Positions 9,430-21,988 of a stretch of DNA of 64,000 nt are shown in pieces. Origin of the DNA: Hyphodiscus hymeniophilus (Eukaryota > Ascomycota > Leotiomycetes > Helotiales > Hyphodiscaceae); NCBI GenBank assembly GCA_016508695.1, contig VNKQ01000018.1, positions 806,001-870,000 of the forward strand. The letters are read 5' to 3'. Under the pieces are notes generated by a model that was not told the origin of the DNA, searched no databases, and saw only the letters and a program-made list of their open reading frames with translations. The translations under genes were made by a program, and so were the position numbers. Position 1 is the stretch's first letter, and each line of letters begins with the position of its first letter.

Positions 9430-12400
9430 ATTTTTAATCTCTTTATATATATTTTATAAATTCAATAAAGCTTAGAAATACTTAAACTTATATTTAGAGA
9501 GATTCTTAGTAAGCTTATTTATTAGTATTTTACTAGTTAGTAAGTATATTACTTCGAACGTTCTAAATTTATACTCTTAGCAAAACTATATATTTTAAAT
9601 GTTTATATATTATAGCTTGGTTATAATTCTCTTATTCTCCCTTATAATTAGTCTAATTATTTATTAATTATTATAAAAGATTGTTTAAAAGTCTTCGAGC
9701 GAGAGTTTAATCTCTTTAAAAAATCGTTATAATACTATCGTTTTCTTAATTATATACTTTACTCCTAAGAGCTTTACTTAAGTAATAAACGTTAATATTA
9801 TTAACTATCGAGTTGCTTTTTAAGTAATAAGTCCTCTAAATAAGAATATTATATACCCGTAAGATAATCGCCGAGTTTTAATATTATTTAAAAATAATAT
9901 ATCTAATATAATTAGTAACTAGCTTTTTAAGCTTCCTTTATATTAAATAATAAGATATTAAGTTCCCTAAAGATATCTAATCACCTAATTAACTACTTTT
10001 ATATATTATATACTAGGGTTTATTAAGAATTAAAAGAGCTAAAAAGTTATAAAAGTAACGTTTACTTTAATTATAATTATAATATAAAGAACTAATCTTA
10101 CTTTTTCTTAATATACTTTAATAAAGCTTAGTATTATTATCTTTAGGTTTTTAATAAGCTTAATTTTTAAAAGTAATATAAATAAATATTTTTATTTAGT
10201 TTAAATCGAACTTTCGAGCGATCTTTTTAATATAAGTATTATAAAGTAAAGAGATTGTCTTATTATTTTAATCTTTAATTATATAAATACCTAAGAACTA
10301 TTAAATATCTCTTAAGTCTTAAAGCTTATACGACTTCTTTAGCTTTTTAGTAAACTTATATACCTTTTACTTATTTCTTTTATAATATAAGATTAGTATA
10401 TTATAGGACGGGCTATAACAACTTGCCTCCCGGCTAAAACAACTTAGTTAACTCTACCTATAGGTGTATATCTAGGAAGCTTCCCCTACTATACTAATTT
10501 GTATGCGCTCAAGAGCGTGCGATATATACTATTATACTAACTTATTATAATCTAGTTCTAACTTATACTCTCTATCTTGGGTATAACCCTTAAAAGGTTT
10601 TATTATTATAACTTTAGCTTCTTATACTACTTGCCTTTATAATATATCTCTTATAATTATCGCTATATCTTTAAGGCAATTATCTTTATATATAAAAGAA
10701 ATTCCCTTATATAACCCCTCTCCCTTTGCGTACCTAGTTTATATTAATTGATATATTCTTTTAGTATCCGCGCTATTACTAGGGTAATAGAACTCACTCT
10801 ATTTAGGCCTAAATAGACTATAAAGACTTGCTCGACTAGTAACTTAGGTCGCTTAAGGATTACAGGGGCTAAGGAGGGGGAAGTTTGAAGACTAAGGGTA
10901 GTTGTCGCGTACTCGATTCCGCAACACGTGATACTCCTCCTAGTATACCGCGGGGTCTACCTTTCTCTCGAATAATAAGGATATATTAATGTTTAGTAAG
11001 GTATATAGTTTAACCTTACTTGCGCATACAAATTACTATAGTTAAGCGAGGGTATTAAGTATACCCCCGAAAAGTTGTTTTAGCCGGGAGGCAAGTTGTT
11101 ATAGCCCGTCCCTATATTATTTATATAAAAGATTATAAAGATTTATTAAGTAGGGTTATAAAAGAGATATAGCTTTTCTTTACTTTAAATTAACCCGAGA
11201 GACTTAATTATTAAAGAGAAGTCTTAATACTAAAGAACTAGAGAGTCTTATAAGCTATATAAAGCTTAGTCGATCTTTATATAAAACCCTACTTTCTTAA
11301 AGCCTAAAGAGAGCTAATATATTACTTATACTCTTTTATTATTTTGTAAAGTATTAATAAAAGTATTAATAACGTTATATTACTTAATTTCAAGATTAAA
11401 AGTAAGCTATAATAACTATAACTACTCGAAACAAATAAGTAGCGAGTATAATAATATATATAAAAATAATTAAATCTTTTTCTTAAAGATTATTACAAAT
11501 AATAATCCGAGACTTATAGTAAATTATAAAACTATTTAAGTCTATCTTATAAGTAAAGACCTATTTTAAAAGAATAGCTTTTAAATTAACTAAGCTTACT
11601 TTAATTTGTCTTTAATAGTTTTTTAGCTTTAAATTCTTAATTTCTAATCTTATATCTTAAATAAAGTAATTATTATATTTATATATCTCGAGATTACTTT
11701 ATAACTTTAGTGCCTTTAAAAGATTTTTTTAGTAAACTCTTTTTAAAGCTAAAAGTATTTTTTCTCTTAAAGTATTATTTACTAAAACAAAAGTAAAGAT
11801 TATTATATATATTATCTAGACTTATTCTTTATAGCTTAAGTCTTTTTAAAACGTTAATAAGAACTTATTATATTACTTTTAACTTAATCTTAAAATCGAG
11901 GTATATATTAAAATAATATATAATATACTTAGTTCGTTTTTATCTAAATCTTCTTTAAAGACAATTTATAACTTAAGCTATTAATTTTTCTATACTTATT
12001 ATTATAATTTACCCGATTAGTATATCTTATAATTTAAGACTCTTATTATTAAAGTATTACTTAAAAGGCTACTCTCTATTACTAAGAGATTATTACTTAT
12101 AGTTATTTTACAATTACTAAAGCCAAATTCGCCTTATATTAGGCTAAGTAATTCCCTAAATTAGTATATAACTACTTAAGGGATTAATTGTTTACTTATA
12201 CTCGGGTGCTTGTTTAATAACTAAACTAATTCTTAAGTAATTATACTTTTATTTAACTCGCTATTAATATAATTACTAACTATAAGTATTCTTTTAAATA
12301 AATAATCGTTATTACTCTTTTTAGGTTTTATTTATAGATTTGCTAGCTTAAGTATTTATTTAAGAGTTAAAAGTCTAATTTCTTTACTTACCCCCGAGTT

Positions 12401-15400
12401 TTAATTCTTATTATCTTTACTTAAAAGCTTACTCCTTAAAATCTCGCGTATAAGATCTTTTAGTATAGTTATAATTTCTCTTTTAAAAGAGGGTATTTTA
12501 TTTATAAGAAAATATTTAATAAAATTTTACTAATAGCGTTTTAAATTCTATATTTTTCGATTAGAGAAATAATAACTTTAGCGCTTACTAAAAGCTATTA
12601 CTTTTATATCTTCTAATTAAGAATATAGAATTTAGTTTTATTAAAAGTTACGTCCCTTATAACGATTATTCTTTTAAGTTAAAGTACTTAAATCTTATAT
12701 ATATTAGACGCAATATATCTAATTAAGTATTTAATATATACTCGGGAAAATACTTTAAATACTCTTTTATTTTCGCTTTCTTATTATTCTTTTTTTAAAG
12801 TATATACTTAAGTATTATAAGTATAAATCTTATTTTAGTTAAGTCTAAGATTAGTTATTACTTATTATATAAGCGCTTAATTATATTACTTAAAGTAATT
12901 CCGAAACTATAAGTATAAGACTTTATTTAGTAAGCGTTACTTATAAGCTTTAAAGGGAAGAATAATATATATGTAAATTATTACTTTATATATTTTTAGC
13001 TAAAGGTTTTCTAAGAGATTAGTAATAAGTCTTATTCTAATCGATTTCTCGATTATATTTCTCTTAGCTTTCTTAATCGTATTAATAAGCTTATAAGTAT
13101 AAGCTAATACTAATTTTATATTAATTCCTTTTATATCGGCCTATTACTTAAAATCTATTATATTAAAAGAAGAGATTATTAAAGTATCTTAATTACTCTT
13201 AATCTTACAAATTAATAGTTTAAATTAGCGTTTTACTTATATATTAAAATAGGAGATTAAGTCTATAACTATAATCCCGCGTTTCTCTATAAGTATAAAT
13301 TCCTAATACTTTCTACTAAACTCGTCTTTAATTAATAGAATCTAGCTAATACTATTATATACTTTAGAGAAATTAAAGAGATCCCAAATAATTCTTTAAA
13401 ATAATCTTAGTAATTTAAAGTATAATACTTAGCGGGAGATTTGCTTTTTAGCTAACGCAAGAGCGTAAGCTTTATAATATACGATTAGTATTCCCTTAAT
13501 AATTATATTCTTAGCCGCTTTTATAAGTAACTCGAGAACCTTTAGTTTAGAGTATCCTACTTGTTAATACTAAAGCTTAGTTAAATCGCTTTAGGGTTTT
13601 AAGTAGTCTTTTAATTATTTAAACGACTTTTTTAGTTATTATTTAATTATTAAGTACATTATTACTAGTCTTATATATATTAGAATTATAAGAAGAAAAC
13701 TTAGGCAAGAGATAAGTAGCTTATATTTAAGGAAAACTAAGTTAAATTTATATTTTATATTAAGTATAATAACATTAGAATTAATACTCTTATATTTTAA
13801 TAAACAATTAAGTCTATAAAACTAAACCCTTGCCTTAAGTATCTAAGCTTTTAAAATAATATTTATATAAAAACTATTAATTATAATTATATCCGAAAGA
13901 GTAAGATTAAATATATAAGGTCCTTTTAGCCTATTAAAGAGATTTTTAATTACTCGAGTGCCTCTTTTAATAATTAAGAGAATACTTAAACTAATTTCGA
14001 TTATATTATTACTAATTAAAGAAACGAAGGAATTAGGCTTAAGTAAATCCTTTATATTAACTAAGTATATTAATCCGTAATTATTAAAGAATATATTATT
14101 AAAAAGTAAGTGTTTCTTTAGAGAATTAAAGGTTAAATAAATTTTATAACTTGCTTTTTCAAATAAGTCTAAATTAATAATTATATAATTAACTCTATTT
14201 AAGTACTTACTTTACTATTTCTTTAAGTTTAGTATCTTATTAAAGTATTGCTTTTACTTTTTCTTTTTAATTAGTTATTTTTAATAGCCGCTTCTTACTC
14301 GATCTTTAATTTTATTTTTTTCGGGGTTATTAAGCTTAGTTTTAAACTTATAATTAGTTATTTTAATAATTGCTACTTTTAGGCATTTATAAGACTTTAG
14401 TTTCTAAGAATACTTTTTACTTCTCGAGAGGTATAAATAATTATATTTAAAGAGACTTAGTAATTAATCTTATTTTAAAGAACTTTTAAGAGTAACTATT
14501 ATTAAACGAGATTTTACTAATTTTATATCTAATAATTACTTGTGTAAGTAAGCTAAAAAGAGTTGTCTTAAGATATTAATATTAATAATTACCTCTCTTA
14601 TTTCCTAAGCTATAATTACTTTACTTATTTAATCGCAAGTAAACTCTAAAAGTATTCTTTTAATTACTTTTAAGAAATTAGTAATTAAGAAGTAACCTAG
14701 CTTAATATTTAAAAGTTTATATATACAAGTAATAGTTAATATATTCTCTTATTTTAAAAACTACTTAAAGCAATTAATTAAGCTTTTTTAACTTTCTTTT
14801 AAGACTTCTTAGTAAGTTTATCGAGCTATAGCTATAAAGGTTCCTTTTATTAAAGCTATACGATTCTTAAGTTTAATTAAAAGTAATTATAAGCTTATAT
14901 TATTACTAAGTATTAATCTAGTCTTAATTACTTATAGTATTTCTTTATTAATAAATAGATTTACTTAGTTAAAGATTATTAGAAGATCCCGTAATTATTT
15001 GTCTTATTTCTTATACTCTTATATAACTAATTCGGAATAAGCTTAGTATTAACCCCGAATATTATCGTATATTATAATAATAGTTGTCGGTTTAAAAAGA
15101 ATAACTAATTCTAGTCTAGGATTTACTTCTTTTAGAGTAAAAAGCGTTTCTTTAAAGGTTACTAGAGTCTTATTACGCGTTCGATTTATAATTCTAATAT
15201 AATCCTATTCCGCCTTTACTACTTTTATAAGATCGAACTTAATTTACTTAAGTTACTAGACTATATTTAGCTCTTTAATTATTTGTTTTAATCTTATTGC
15301 CTTTAGAGGGAGTATAGAATATACTAGAATACTTAAAACTATTAGATTTATATATTTTAAAATACTAAGTAATCTTATATTATAACAAAAGAAAGAGTAT

Positions 15401-15712
15401 TATTTTAATTACTCTAATTGGGTCTTTAATTAGATATTGACTAGAATTATTATATTATATAAGGTAAACATATTATAAAATAATTAATACTTTACTTAAA
15501 GGCTTTTAAGTAATCGTATATAAAATAAATTAAATAATTAATTATTATTTTAATCGGAGAAAACCTTAATATAAGGGTTATTCTTCTTAAAGAGTTAATA
15601 AGAGTTAGCTTGTTTATTCTAGTAGGCGAAGCTATATACTCAAATTTACTCGTATAATAGCGTATTATAATATACTTCTTAGAATAAATAATCCCTAAGT
15701 ATTACGCGAACC
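9430..15712 (-). pseudogene. R1 Copia gag-pol remnant
   Basis: By homology with R3, the minus strand encodes, in order from 15712, the gag/integrase region, then reverse transcriptase and RNase H ending near 9430. The YVDD catalytic box lies at about 11117-11128, and MITE-A (10405-11112) is inserted immediately beside it. The frame is riddled with TAA/TAG and has no start-to-stop ORF. Domain order is that of Ty1/Copia, since RT and RNase H are the last pol domains. The gag and integrase parts I infer from position only. Confidence 0.7.
10405..11112 (+). mobile_element. MITE-A copy in R1 (708 bp)
   Basis: Ends AGGACGGGCTATAAC and ..GTTATAGCCCGTCCC, with a perfect 8-bp duplication TATATTAT (10397-10404, 11113-11120). 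The same R site in R2 (about 22088) is uninterrupted, confirming insertion into R1. Both ends carry the 13-8-13 unit, and the right end has the CGGGGGTATAC box. It splits the reverse transcriptase region at the YVDD box. Confidence 0.95.
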
Positions 15713-15723
15713 GGGCTTATAAC
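15713..15723 (-). other. R1 primer-binding site, half-tRNA initiator-Met type
   Basis: On the minus strand the 11 bases after the 5' LTR read GTTATAAGCCC. With one RIP-type change (A for G) this is GTTATGAGCCC, the complement of the anticodon-loop segment GGGCUCAUAAC of yeast initiator tRNA-Met. Copia elements of flies and fungi are known to prime from the 5' half of this tRNA. R2 has GTTATAAGCCT at 33764-33774. Confidence 0.7.
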
Positions 15724-15989
15724 TATCGTATAAATAATTAGTCTAATCTTTAAGAAGAAAGGTTTTATAAGAAAAGACTACTTAAATAAGTATATATTAA
15801 GTATTATCTAGTTTAAAAAAAGAAGAAAAAGAAGTAAGTCTTCTCTTAAGTATTAAATTACTCTTATAAAGCTTAGTGAAATAAATACTTAAATAGAGCT
15901 TAAGTAATTATACGACGTAACTAAATATTTAACGAGTATAATTAAATATTCTATAACTATAAGATTAGTTGAGCCTTAATTTTGTAACA
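15724..15989 (-). repeat. R1 5' LTR (266 bp)
   Basis: Pairs with 6953-7218. Its outer edge keeps TTTTGTAACA, that is TGTTAC on the coding strand. It is next to the primer-binding site. Confidence 0.92.
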
Positions 15990-16016
15990 ATTAAGTACTT
16001 GCCTAATGGCCGTAAG

Positions 16017-16177
16017 GTATATTTAGTTATATTTTAAATAAAATACTAAAAGTAATTATAATAGTTTTAATATTCTTATATAAGCGCAGACTTATTACGC
16101 GTATTATAGTATATATAACTAATAAGGACTAGTAGAGTTAAAATAGCTAGTATTAGAGTTAAAATAGCTTATCCCTT
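16017..16177 (+). mobile_element. MITE-B fragment (right part)
   Basis: Matches the right half of MITE-B from TATATTTAGTTATATTTT through TACTATAGTATATATAA-like sequence. It ends AGAGTTAAAATAGCTTATCCC, and both 13-nt units are present at the end. The left half is missing. Confidence 0.75.
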
Positions 16178-16735
16178 AACTTATACTCCCTATCTTATAA
16201 ATAACCCTTAAACGGTTTTATTTTTTTAACTTTGATCTTAACCTCTTGTATTACTGTCTCTTATAATATATTGCTTATAATTATTACTATGTCTTTAAGG
16301 TAGTTATCTTTATATATAAAAGAGATCCCCCCTGTATACTAACCTCTTTCCTTACTAATATTAGGCTTATATTAGTTAATGTGTCCCTTTATATCCGCGC
16401 TATTACTAAGGCAATAGAACTCTATTAATTTAGGCCTAAATAGACAATAAAGACACTCGCTAATTAGTGACCTAGAGGAGAAGGGGGGGGGGAGGGGGTA
16501 ATTCGAAGGCTAAGAGTAATTGTCGAGTACTCGATTTAGTAACACGTGATACTCCTCCTATTATACTATAGGGTCTAGCTTTCCCTTATAAATATATAAT
16601 AAGAAATATTAATATTTAGTAAGGTATATAGTTCAGCCTTGCTTATATATACAAATTACTATAGTTAAGCGAGGATATTAGGTATACCCCTGAAAAGTTA
16701 TTTTAGCCGGGAAGCAAGTTATTATAGCTCGACCC
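16178..16735 (+). mobile_element. MITE-A fragment A4, forward
   Basis: Begins mid-element (ACTTATACTCCCTATCTTAT) and runs to a complete right end (TTTTAGCCGGGAAGCAAGTT.. near 16735). It includes the conserved middle block with CACGTGATACTCCTCC. The left third is missing. Confidence 0.75.
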
Positions 16736-16935
16736 CTTTTATATATAAAGACAATTACCTTAAAGACGTAATAATAGTTATAAGTAATATATTATAAAAG
16801 GAAGTAATATAAGAGGTTAAGATTAAGGTTATAACAATTAAACCTTTTAAGGGTCATATATAAGATAGGGAATATAAATTAAATCCGGATTATAATAAGT
16901 TAATATAATATTATATATCGTATACTCTTATATAT
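16736..16935 (-). mobile_element. MITE-A fragment A5, inverted
   Basis: Reverse-orientation middle part of MITE-A (ATATAAAGACAATTACC.. AAACCTTTTAAGGGT..). It ends abruptly where the moderate-GC island starts. With A4 it makes a head-to-head arrangement of two broken copies. Confidence 0.65.
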
Positions 16936-17902
16936 ATCCCTTACGCTGCGACGAACCCGCACGTCTAGCCTGAGGCAGTAGTTTGCCTGGCGCCTAGTTA
17001 AGCGAGTCAATTTAGGCTAATCACAGAGCTCTATTTTTGGAAACCACCCCCTCAATTCTTACTATTTCTATAATACTACGTAAAACAATCCCCCTTACTA
17101 GGTATATAACGCAACGTCGCATTCTTTACAACTATAAATAATTAATCTTCTAGTAAAGTTTAGCTTTTAATTAGTTGTCTTTTGAGCTAACGCAAGCCTG
17201 CGTTATAGCTTATTCTAGAAGGTTTGGCCTTTGCAAGCTATATAGTCTTTTCTAGCCCGGCGCTATACTTAGTAATGACTCGTGTTTGGGATATTAGAAA
17301 GCCTGGGTTTTATATAGGAATTGTAAGGCTTTCAAATGCCCGGAACATCCCTCCCTATAGCTAGTAAACCCTTAATAACTTAGATCTAGAAGTCTCGCTA
17401 TAATCGGAATTTGACTAATCTCTTTCTATTAATGTTCGAATATAACGATACTAAGTATATATTAACTAATACCGTTATAAGAAGCTATTAATCAAGTACT
17501 TGCTATACCCCTTTCTTTATTCGTCGTTTCCCAGGGTTTAATATGGCTAGTTAATTGGCTACGTTAATAGTAAGTATATTGTAGTTATACTAATTATAAA
17601 CCTCTAGGATTTGCAATTCCTTTATAGGTTAATTCCCGAATAGTACTCTTATAGTTCTTATAGAGGTAGAGGTTTCTTTTAGACGGCGTTATACGCTCTA
17701 AATCTTCGTTTTTCTATCGAATACTATAGTTATTATTAGCGCAAAAGCTATGTTCTTCTAGCTTAGTTAGTTGACAAGACTAGAAGGTATAGGCATTAAA
17801 TAGAGGGTTCCCTATAGTAACTCATCCTTCTTTTAATCTTTTTTCTTAATCTCTATAAGTTTAGAGATTACGCCGGCGTTAGTATAGTATATACTAGTTA
17901 TA
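16936..17902. other. Moderate-GC island, unclassified
   Basis: About 970 bp with CGACGAACCCGCACGT, GGCGCCTAG, CCCGGCGC and CCCGGAACATCCC. CpA and TpG are common, unlike both neighbours. Stops interrupt every frame I followed, and I recognise no protein in them. R2 is inserted at its right end. It could be a relic single-copy gene or a lightly mutated element. Confidence 0.45.
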
Positions 17903-18168
17903 TATCGCGTAGATAATTAGTCTAATCTTTAAGGAAGAAAGGGTTATAAGAAAAGACTACTCGAGTAAGTATATATTAAGTATTATCTAGTTTAAAGAAA
18001 GAAGAAAAAAAAGTAAGTTTTCTCTTAAGTATTAAATTACTCTTGTAAAGCTTAGCGAAATAAGTACTTAAATAAAGCTTAAGTAATTATATAATATAAC
18101 TAAATATTTAATAAGTATAATTAAATATTTTATAACTATAAGATTAGTTAAGCCTTAATTTTATAATA
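17903..18168 (-). repeat. R2 3' LTR
   Basis: 266 bp, starting TATCGCGTAGATAATT on the plus strand and ending TTTTATAATA beside TACCCCC. Alignable end to end with the R1 LTRs. Confidence 0.92.
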
Positions 18169-18957
18169 TACCCCCTAGTTATTATAAAGAAGTCTAAAGA
18201 TTTTCTATTTTATAATAATTATTATTTTATAATCCCTAATCCCTTATATTCCTCAAATAGCTATAATTCGATATATTAAAATATATACTTATATTTAAAG
18301 TTAATTATAAGATATAGTGTGTATTTGCTTATATAGCTTATAAGTGAGTTCCCTATACTTTATATATATATAAATTTTAATTTATAGATACTAGCGTTTA
18401 TTTTGTTTAATTACTTAAAGTAGTAATTAATCTAATTAAAGATTTTATACTTAGTAGTAACTAGTATTATAATTAGCTCTAACTAATATCTCTTTTATCT
18501 CTTAGCCTTACAAATAGTATAAATAATACAAATAATATAAATAATATAAACTTTATATATTGTCTAATCTCTATAGTTACCTTAATTAATCTAATGACTT
18601 AATACGCTTTTAACTATACTAGTAGGCGCGTAACTAATTAAGCTATAAGTATAAAATTGCGATCTCGCGACTTTTTAACCTCTAATAATAATAATAAATA
18701 ATAACGTTAACTTTTACTACTATTATAATAGTATATTATTATTATTTTATTAATAGCTCTTTTATCTTTTTATTAATTATTAATATAAGTAATACCTCGA
18801 GTAATAATATAAGTAAAAGCTCGAGTAGTTAATTACTTTTGTTTAAATTCTAAGTTTAATTTCTAAGTTTTATTTAATTATTACTTTATATTTAATAATT
18901 AGTATAGCTAACTTTTCTAATATATAGGGCTTTAAAGAAGAGCTTTAAGTAAAGATA

Positions 18958-19727
18958 CTTATTAATCTTTTTATTACTAAATCTAATAATCCCTTTTAAT
19001 CTCCTCTTCTTTTAGTTAATAATCGCAATAATAATAACGATTATAATAATAATAATAATAATAATAAAGAAGAAGAAAATAAAGAAAACGAAGCTAAAGA
19101 AAATAAAAAGAAAAAAGATAAAGAGGATTTAATCTTATCTCTTATTAAGTTATATAATTGCTATTATTAGCTTTTATACTTATTACTTATATTAACTTTT
19201 ATTTCTATTACTTGTTTAGATAATAATCTTATTTACTACTTATATAGTTAAATTACTTGCCTTAGTCTTTATTCTTTTGTTTTAAACAATTAAGTTTTAG
19301 ACGATTAAGTTCTAGATACTCCTTCTTATTATTCTTATAGTCTTACTTATAGTCTTAATACTTAGCGAGATTAGCCTTACTTTAGTTATTTGTCTTTTCT
19401 AATAATTAAAAAATCTAATAATCGTTACTTTAAGAATTCTATTATATTATATAATAATTAATATTACTAATATTATATATACTCTTGCGTTTTAATCCCT
19501 ATTAATATTCTTTTATATACTTAGTTATTTTATAATAAGTATTCTCGTTAGGAAATTAATTAGAGTTTTAATCGAAAGGTATATTAAATATAAAGTTTTT
19601 ATTTAATTAATATTAATTCTTATATAGAAAATAAAGTAATTAAAGATTACTATTTAAATTATACTAAAAATTAGTAACTTTATTAATTCTATTAATTACG
19701 CTCTAAGAATTAATATTTGTCGATATA
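18958..19727 (+). pseudogene. Antisense reading frame in the R2 3' extension
   Basis: Same frame as 8001-8770 in R1: Asn run, a KEEENKENEAKENK-type charged block, then a Tyr-rich part with stops at Gln-compatible codons. The start of the charged block is exactly 108 bases from the chosen frame start in both copies. No recognised domain. Confidence 0.45.
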
Positions 19728-21272
19728 GGGATAATAATAATAATTAAGGTCCTACTTCTTATTATATTAGTACTTTTTCTTCTAGTTTTATTAGTTCGAA
19801 AACTAGTAAGTAAGAAATACTTACTTAAGCCTTTACTACCTATATAAATACTATGCGTAATTTAAGTAATTAAAGTAGCAAATAATCTATTAGTAATCTA
19901 AAGAAATACTAAGTAATCTTTTATATTATATTTTCGTTCTTTTTTTTTTATATTAAAGTAACTTAATAATAATACCTAAATAAGTATTAATCTATTAAAT
20001 TCCCTTAACTATAAAATAAATAACTTATAAAATAAAATATATAATTATTAATTATATTATCTTATTATATTATAACTTTAAAGTATAAAAAACTCTATTT
20101 AGTTCTTTTAGTTACTTAATCTTACTAGTATTTATTTAGAATTTTATAATAGTCCTACTAGTATTTTACTAAATATTTTACTAATCTATTTAATCTTAGC
20201 TATATCTAGCTAAAACCTTAATAGATTCTATTAATATTTAAAAGATATTTAATTACTAATCTCTAATCTTTAATTATATTAATTAAATACTTAGTCTAAT
20301 CCTTAGAAATCTATTTAATATTTACTTACTAGATATTAATTAATCGATACTTTTATATAATTAATACTCTTAATCTTATACCTTTTTAAGATCTTTAATC
20401 TTTTTATATATATCTTATAAATTTAATAAAGCTTAGAAATACTTAAACTTATACTTAGGAAGATTCTTAATAAGCTTATTTATTAGTATTTTACTAATTA
20501 GTAAGTATATTACTTTAAATGTTTTAAATTTATACTCTTAGTAAAGTTATATATTTTGGATGTCTATATATTATAGCTTAATTATAATTCTCTTATTCTC
20601 TCTTATAATTAGTTTAATTATTTATTAATTATTATAAAAAATCGTTTAAAAGTCTTTAAGTAAGAGTTTAATCTTTTTAAAAAATCGTTATAATATTATT
20701 ATTTCTTTAGTTATATACTTTACTCTTAAGAGCTTTACTTAAGTAGGTAGTAAACGTTAATACTATTAATTATTAAGTTACTTTTTAAGTAATAAGTCCT
20801 TTAAATAAGAATATTATATACTTATAAGATAATCGCCGAGTTTTAATATTATTTATAAATAATATATTTAATGCGATTAGTAACTAGCTTTCTAAGCTTC
20901 TTTTATATTAAATAGTAAGATAACGAGTTTTCTAAAGATACTTAATTACTTAATTAATTACTTTTATATATTATATACTAGGGTTTATTAAGAATTAAAA
21001 TAGTTAAAAGGTCGCAAAAGTAATATTTACTTTAATTATAATTATAATATAAAGAACTAATCTTACTCTTTCTTAATATACTTTAATAAAGCTTAGTATT
21101 ATTATCTTTAGGTTCTTAATAAGCTTAGTTTTTAAGAGTAATATAAACGAATATTTTTATTTAGTTAAATTAAACTTTTAAGCGATTTTTTTAATATAAG
21201 TATTATAAAGTAAAAAGATTATTTTATTATTCTAATCTCTAACTATATAAATACTTAAAAACTATTAAATAT

Positions 21273-21988
21273 AAAACAAGCTATAATAACTTGCCTCCCG
21301 GCTAAAACAACTTTTCGGGGGTATACTTAATACCCTCGCTTAACTATAGTAATTTGTATACGCAAGCAAGGCTAAATTATATACCTTACCAAATATTAAT
21401 ATATCCTTATTTATACGTATATAAGGGAAAGGTAAACCCTACGGTATACTAGGAGGAGTATCACGTGTTGCGGATCGAGTACGCAATAACTACCTTTAGT
21501 CTTCGAACTTTACCCCTCTTTAGCCCCTATAATCCTTAAGCAACCTAAGTCACTAGTCGGGCAAGTCTTTATAGTCTATTTAGGCCTAAATAAAGTAAGT
21601 TCTATAACCCTAGTAATAGCGCAGATAGTAAAAGGATATATCGATTAATATAAGCTAAATACGCAAAAGGAGAGGGGTTATATAAGGGGGGTTTCTTTTA
21701 TATATAAAGACAATTGCCTTAAGGACGCAATAATAATTATAAGAGATATATTATAAAGGTAAGTAGGATATAAAGTTAGAGTTATAGTAATAAAACCTTT
21801 TAAGGGTTATATATAAGATAGAGAGTATAAGTTAAATCCGTATTATAATAAGTTAGTATAATAGTATATATTATATACTCTTGCGCATATACAAATTAGT
21901 ATAATAAGAGAAGCTTCCTAAATATATACTTGTAAGTAAGGTTAACTAAGTTGTTTTAGCCGGGAGACAAGTTATTATAGCCCGTCCC
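21273..21988 (-). mobile_element. MITE-A copy A6 in R2 (716 bp), inverted
   Basis: Perfect 8-bp duplication TTAAATAT (21265-21272, 21989-21996). Its left terminus is AAAACAAGCTATAATAAC, that is AGGACGGGC with G-to-A changes. The other end is ..ATAGCCCGTCCC. The middle holds the CACGTGTTGC block in reverse orientation. R1 has the empty site (near 10310). Confidence 0.93.

Larger units (their letters stand above)
6953..15989 (-). mobile_element. R1: full-length Ty1/Copia LTR retrotransposon
   Basis: Two 266-bp LTRs (6953-7218, 15724-15989) are flanked by the 5-bp duplication ATTAA (6948-6952, 15990-15994). Read on the minus strand the LTR runs TGTTACAAAATT...GCGACA with RIP changes. The primer-binding and polypurine signals and the reverse transcriptase remnant all give minus-strand coding. 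Length is 9037 bp, of which 716 bp is an inserted MITE-A plus its duplication, so the element is 8.3 kb. That is about 2-3 kb longer than a typical Copia element. The extra length lies between RNase H and the 3' LTR (7219 to about 9430). Confidence 0.92.

Noticed and set aside
7219..9430. R read as a Gypsy element with plus-strand gag
   Set aside because: The minus-strand RT (YVDD block, Copia-like following blocks), primer site and polypurine tract all give a Copia element on the minus strand. The plus-strand frame is kept only as a possible antisense ORF.
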